Below, one piece after another: positions 5,654 to 6,720 of a DNA stretch of 6,720 nt. Numbering within the stretch: the first letter of the stretch is position 1; each line of letters starts with the position of its first letter. Position numbers and translations under genes: made by a program. The notes beneath the pieces were generated by a model that did no database searches, was not told the DNA's origin, and worked only from the letters and a program-made list of their open reading frames with translations. Source of the DNA: an uncultured cyanobacterium (GTDB taxonomy: Bacteria; Cyanobacteriota; Cyanobacteriia; PCC-6307; Cyanobiaceae); assembly GCA_903921295.1 (NCBI GenBank), contig CAIXOZ010000157.1, positions 1 through 6,720 on the forward strand, in the 5' to 3' direction.

Positions 5654-6117
5654 CAGACGGCGAAGGAGCTGCCGCAGCCGCAGGTCTGGGTGGCGTTGGG
5701 ATTGGTGAAGTTGAAGCCGCCACCGATCAGGGCGCTGGAGAAATCCAGCTGCATCCCATAGATGTACAGCAGGCTCTTCGGATCACACACCACCTCAAAG
5801 CTGGGGGCGCCGGCCGGTTCGTAGGTGTAGCGCTCGTCGTCGCTGCGGATCGCGTCTTCCGTGATGAAATCCATCGTGTAGCTCATGCCGCTGCAGCCGC
5901 CGGAGCGCACCCCCACCCGCAGCACCTGGCCGTTCTGCTGCTGCATCAGGGCCGCCAGCTGGGTCATGGCCGGGGGGGTGATCAGGATGCCCTTGCCATC
6001 GCGAGCGGTGTGAGCCAGAGCGCTCGCTTCGCCGGTCGCGTTGCTGGCTGTCTCGCCGGCCGCGTTGCTGGCTGTTGTATTGGCCGCGTTGCTGGCGGTG
6101 CTGGTGCTGCTGGCCAT
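5653..6117 (-). CDS. IscA/SufA-type (HesB family) iron-sulfur cluster assembly accessory protein with N-terminal repeat extension
   Basis: The product has 154 residues. The A-type Fe-S carrier domain spans about 43-154: ILITPPAMTQLAALM, RVGVRSGGCSGMSYTMDF with Cys75, and the C-terminal TCGCGSSF with Cys146 and Cys148. These three cysteines are the conserved ligands for a [2Fe-2S]/[4Fe-4S] cluster or iron. YIYGMQLDFSSALIGGGFNFTNP is the family's usual preceding block. Such proteins receive clusters from the Suf scaffold and pass them to targets such as photosystem I. Family members are usually about 110-120 residues; the first 40 residues here are extra and Ala/Ser/Asn/Thr-rich, containing three 8-residue repeats. 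ATG 6117 is chosen because GAGGG lies three bases upstream and the frame beyond is not protein-like. It is divergent from zds and probably the first gene of an operon with the TPR gene. Confidence 0.92.
   Translation of the reverse strand: MASSTSTASNAANTTASNAAGETASNATGEASALAHTARDGKGILITPPAMTQLAALMQQQNGQVLRVGVRSGGCSGMSYTMDFITEDAIRSDDERYTYEPAGAPSFEVVCDPKSLLYIYGMQLDFSSALIGGGFNFTNPNATQTCGCGSSFAV
6031..6102 (-). repeat. 24-bp tandem repeat, three copies, inside the IscA-like gene
   Basis: Three adjacent 24-bp units lie at 6031-6054, 6055-6078 and 6079-6102. All share the + strand core CGCGTTGCTGGC and differ at a few flanking bases. In the gene they encode STASNAAN, TTASNAAG and ETASNATG (residues 6-29). 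The unit is a multiple of three, so gain or loss of copies keeps the reading frame. It sits in the non-conserved extension, outside the cluster-binding domain. Confidence 0.9.
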
Positions 6118-6273
6118 GGACCCTCGGGCGGTGGTCTGGTCGGGGAGTCCAGACCGCTTCTTCGCCACTTTATGGAGATCGGGGCGACCGCGCCGATCCT
6201 GCCGCCGGCCGGTTCCCCCCACCCGGCGGTCACGGCCTCTCCATAGAGTCGGTGCCATTCAGGGAGTGAACGG
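6118..6273. promoter_or_regulatory. Divergent promoter region between the IscA-like gene and zds
   Basis: This 156-bp gap serves both genes. On the minus strand CATAAA (6174 to 6169) resembles a -10 box about 50 bp before the IscA-like start. Downstream of it is a perfect inverted repeat GGTCTGG (6133-6139) / CCAGACC (6149-6155) that would lie in the leader or act as an operator. A second inverted repeat, GATCGG / CCGATC, is at 6177-6182 and 6193-6198. On the plus strand TAGAGT (6244-6249) fits a TAnnnT -10 pattern at a sensible distance from the zds ribosome site. No good -35 element is visible for either, so both promoter calls are weak. Confidence 0.4.
6261..6266 (+). promoter_or_regulatory. 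Ribosome binding site of zds
   Basis: AGGGAG lies seven bases before GTG 6274, a good Shine-Dalgarno match and spacing. It decides the GTG start for zds, which lacks a nearby in-frame ATG and whose next residues begin the FAD-binding motif at once. Confidence 0.7.
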
Positions 6274-6720
6274 GTGCAGGTCGCCATCGTCGGTGCAGGA
6301 TTGGCCGGTCTGGCTGCAGCGGTGGACCTGGTGGAAGCCGGGCACCAGGTCGATCTCTATGAGGCCAGGCCGTTCTTCGGCGGCAAGGTCGGCAGCTGGG
6401 TGGATGAGGGCGGCAACCACATCGAGATGGGGTTGCATGTCTTCTTCTTCAATTACGCCAACCTTTTTGCACTGATGCGCAAGGTGGGGGCGATCGAGAA
6501 CCTCCTGCCCAAGGATCACACCCATCTCTTCGTCAAGCTCGGCGGTGATCTGCGCGAGCTTGATTTCCGTTTCCCGATCGGTGCGCCCTTCAACGGACTG
6601 AAGGCCTTCTTCACGACGCCCCAGCTCACCTGGGTCGACAAGTTGCGCAATGCCCTGGCCCTTGGCACCAGCCCGATCGTGCGCGGTCTGATTGATTACG
6701 AAGGCGCCATGCGCGTGATC
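6274..6720 (+). CDS. zds: Zeta-carotene desaturase, N-terminal part
   Basis: The first 149 codons are present and the gene runs off the right edge in frame. The protein opens with the FAD-binding dinucleotide fold: VAIVGAGLAGLAAAVDLVE with the GxGxxG at 7-12, and Glu30 (in LYEAR) as the expected ribose-binding acid. The second FAD motif FFGGKVGSW lies at about 34-42. Then come NHIEMGLHVFFFNYANLF, LRELDFRFPIGAPFNGLKAFF and NALALGTSPIVRGLIDYEGAM, the conserved blocks of plant/cyanobacterial ZDS (also called CrtQ). The enzyme desaturates zeta-carotene via neurosporene to lycopene at the membrane, using plastoquinone as electron acceptor. The related phytoene desaturase PDS shares the fold, but the GLHVFFFNYANLF block fits ZDS better. 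Start GTG 6274 is supported by AGGGAG upstream. Confidence 0.94.
   Translation, partial: MQVAIVGAGLAGLAAAVDLVEAGHQVDLYEARPFFGGKVGSWVDEGGNHIEMGLHVFFFNYANLFALMRKVGAIENLLPKDHTHLFVKLGGDLRELDFRFPIGAPFNGLKAFFTTPQLTWVDKLRNALALGTSPIVRGLIDYEGAMRVI

Noticed and set aside
5062..6246. Long + strand reading frame of 394 codons
   Set aside because: It lies opposite the TPR and IscA-like genes, which both have clear family motifs. Its product is Gly/Ala/His/Arg-rich with no recognisable domain, as expected for an antisense shadow in GC-rich DNA.
6118..6258. N-terminal extension of the IscA-like protein to 6258
   Set aside because: The extra 47 residues are Arg/Gly-rich and use up the divergent promoter gap; ATG 6117 has GAGGG upstream.
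1..6720. HIP1 octamer GCGATCGC, common in many cyanobacteria
   Set aside because: Several one-mismatch forms occur (for example GCGATCGT near 3152), but I found no perfect copy by eye. That is consistent with a picocyanobacterial lineage but not a feature.
1..6720. Horizontal transfer, insertion sequence or defence island
   Set aside because: No transposase, integrase, terminal repeats, tRNA or shift in base or codon use is visible; all genes fit a cyanobacterial core genome.

Overview
The window looks like ordinary chromosomal sequence from a high-GC picocyanobacterium of the Cyanobium / Synechococcus group. The indicators are NdhO (a subunit found only in the cyanobacterial/chloroplast NDH-1 complex), a zeta-carotene desaturase of the cyanobacterial type, a cyanobacterial outer-membrane porin ending in Phe, a LpxB-like protein of the TIGR03492 type and strongly G/C-ending codons throughout. 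I see no mobile element, tRNA, rRNA, CRISPR array or phage gene, and no stretch with clearly foreign composition.

Layout, left to right. (1) 2-1018 (+): C-terminal part of a large beta-barrel porin, cut by the left edge. (2) 1019-1371: hairpin-rich gene-free stretch with one convincing intrinsic terminator at 1189-1213. (3) 1372-2127 (+): J-domain protein with a helical C-terminal half. (4) 2128-2388 (-): ndhO, convergent with the J-protein so that the two stop codons abut as TGATCA. (5) 2506-3444 (+): TIGR01777/YfcH-like NAD(P)-dependent epimerase, divergent from ndhO. (6) 3401-3745 (-): 114-residue two-helix membrane protein whose 3' end overlaps the epimerase by 44 bp. (7) 3846-5054 (+; possible TTG start at 3825): LpxB-related glycosyltransferase-like protein. 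(8) 5074-5592 (-): TPR-like protein. (9) 5653-6117 (-): IscA/SufA-type iron-sulfur protein, upstream of and probably cotranscribed with the TPR gene. (10) 6274-6720 (+): N-terminal 149 codons of zds (crtQ), running off the right edge.

The genes are housekeeping and photosynthesis-linked: NDH-1 cyclic electron flow (ndhO), Fe-S cluster supply (IscA-like), carotenoid synthesis (zds), protein folding (J-protein) and envelope (porin, LpxB-like). They do not form one pathway. The layout is compact, with alternating strands, convergent pairs with zero, 44-bp overlapping or 19-bp junctions, and short divergent promoter regions of about 80-160 bp.

I did not find a clear undescribed system. The points most worth a second look are a three-copy 24-bp tandem repeat that builds an Ala/Ser/Asn-rich N-terminal extension on the IscA-like protein, the structured 170-nt 3' region of the porin mRNA, the overlapping or abutting convergent 3' ends, and several inverted repeats in divergent promoter regions.
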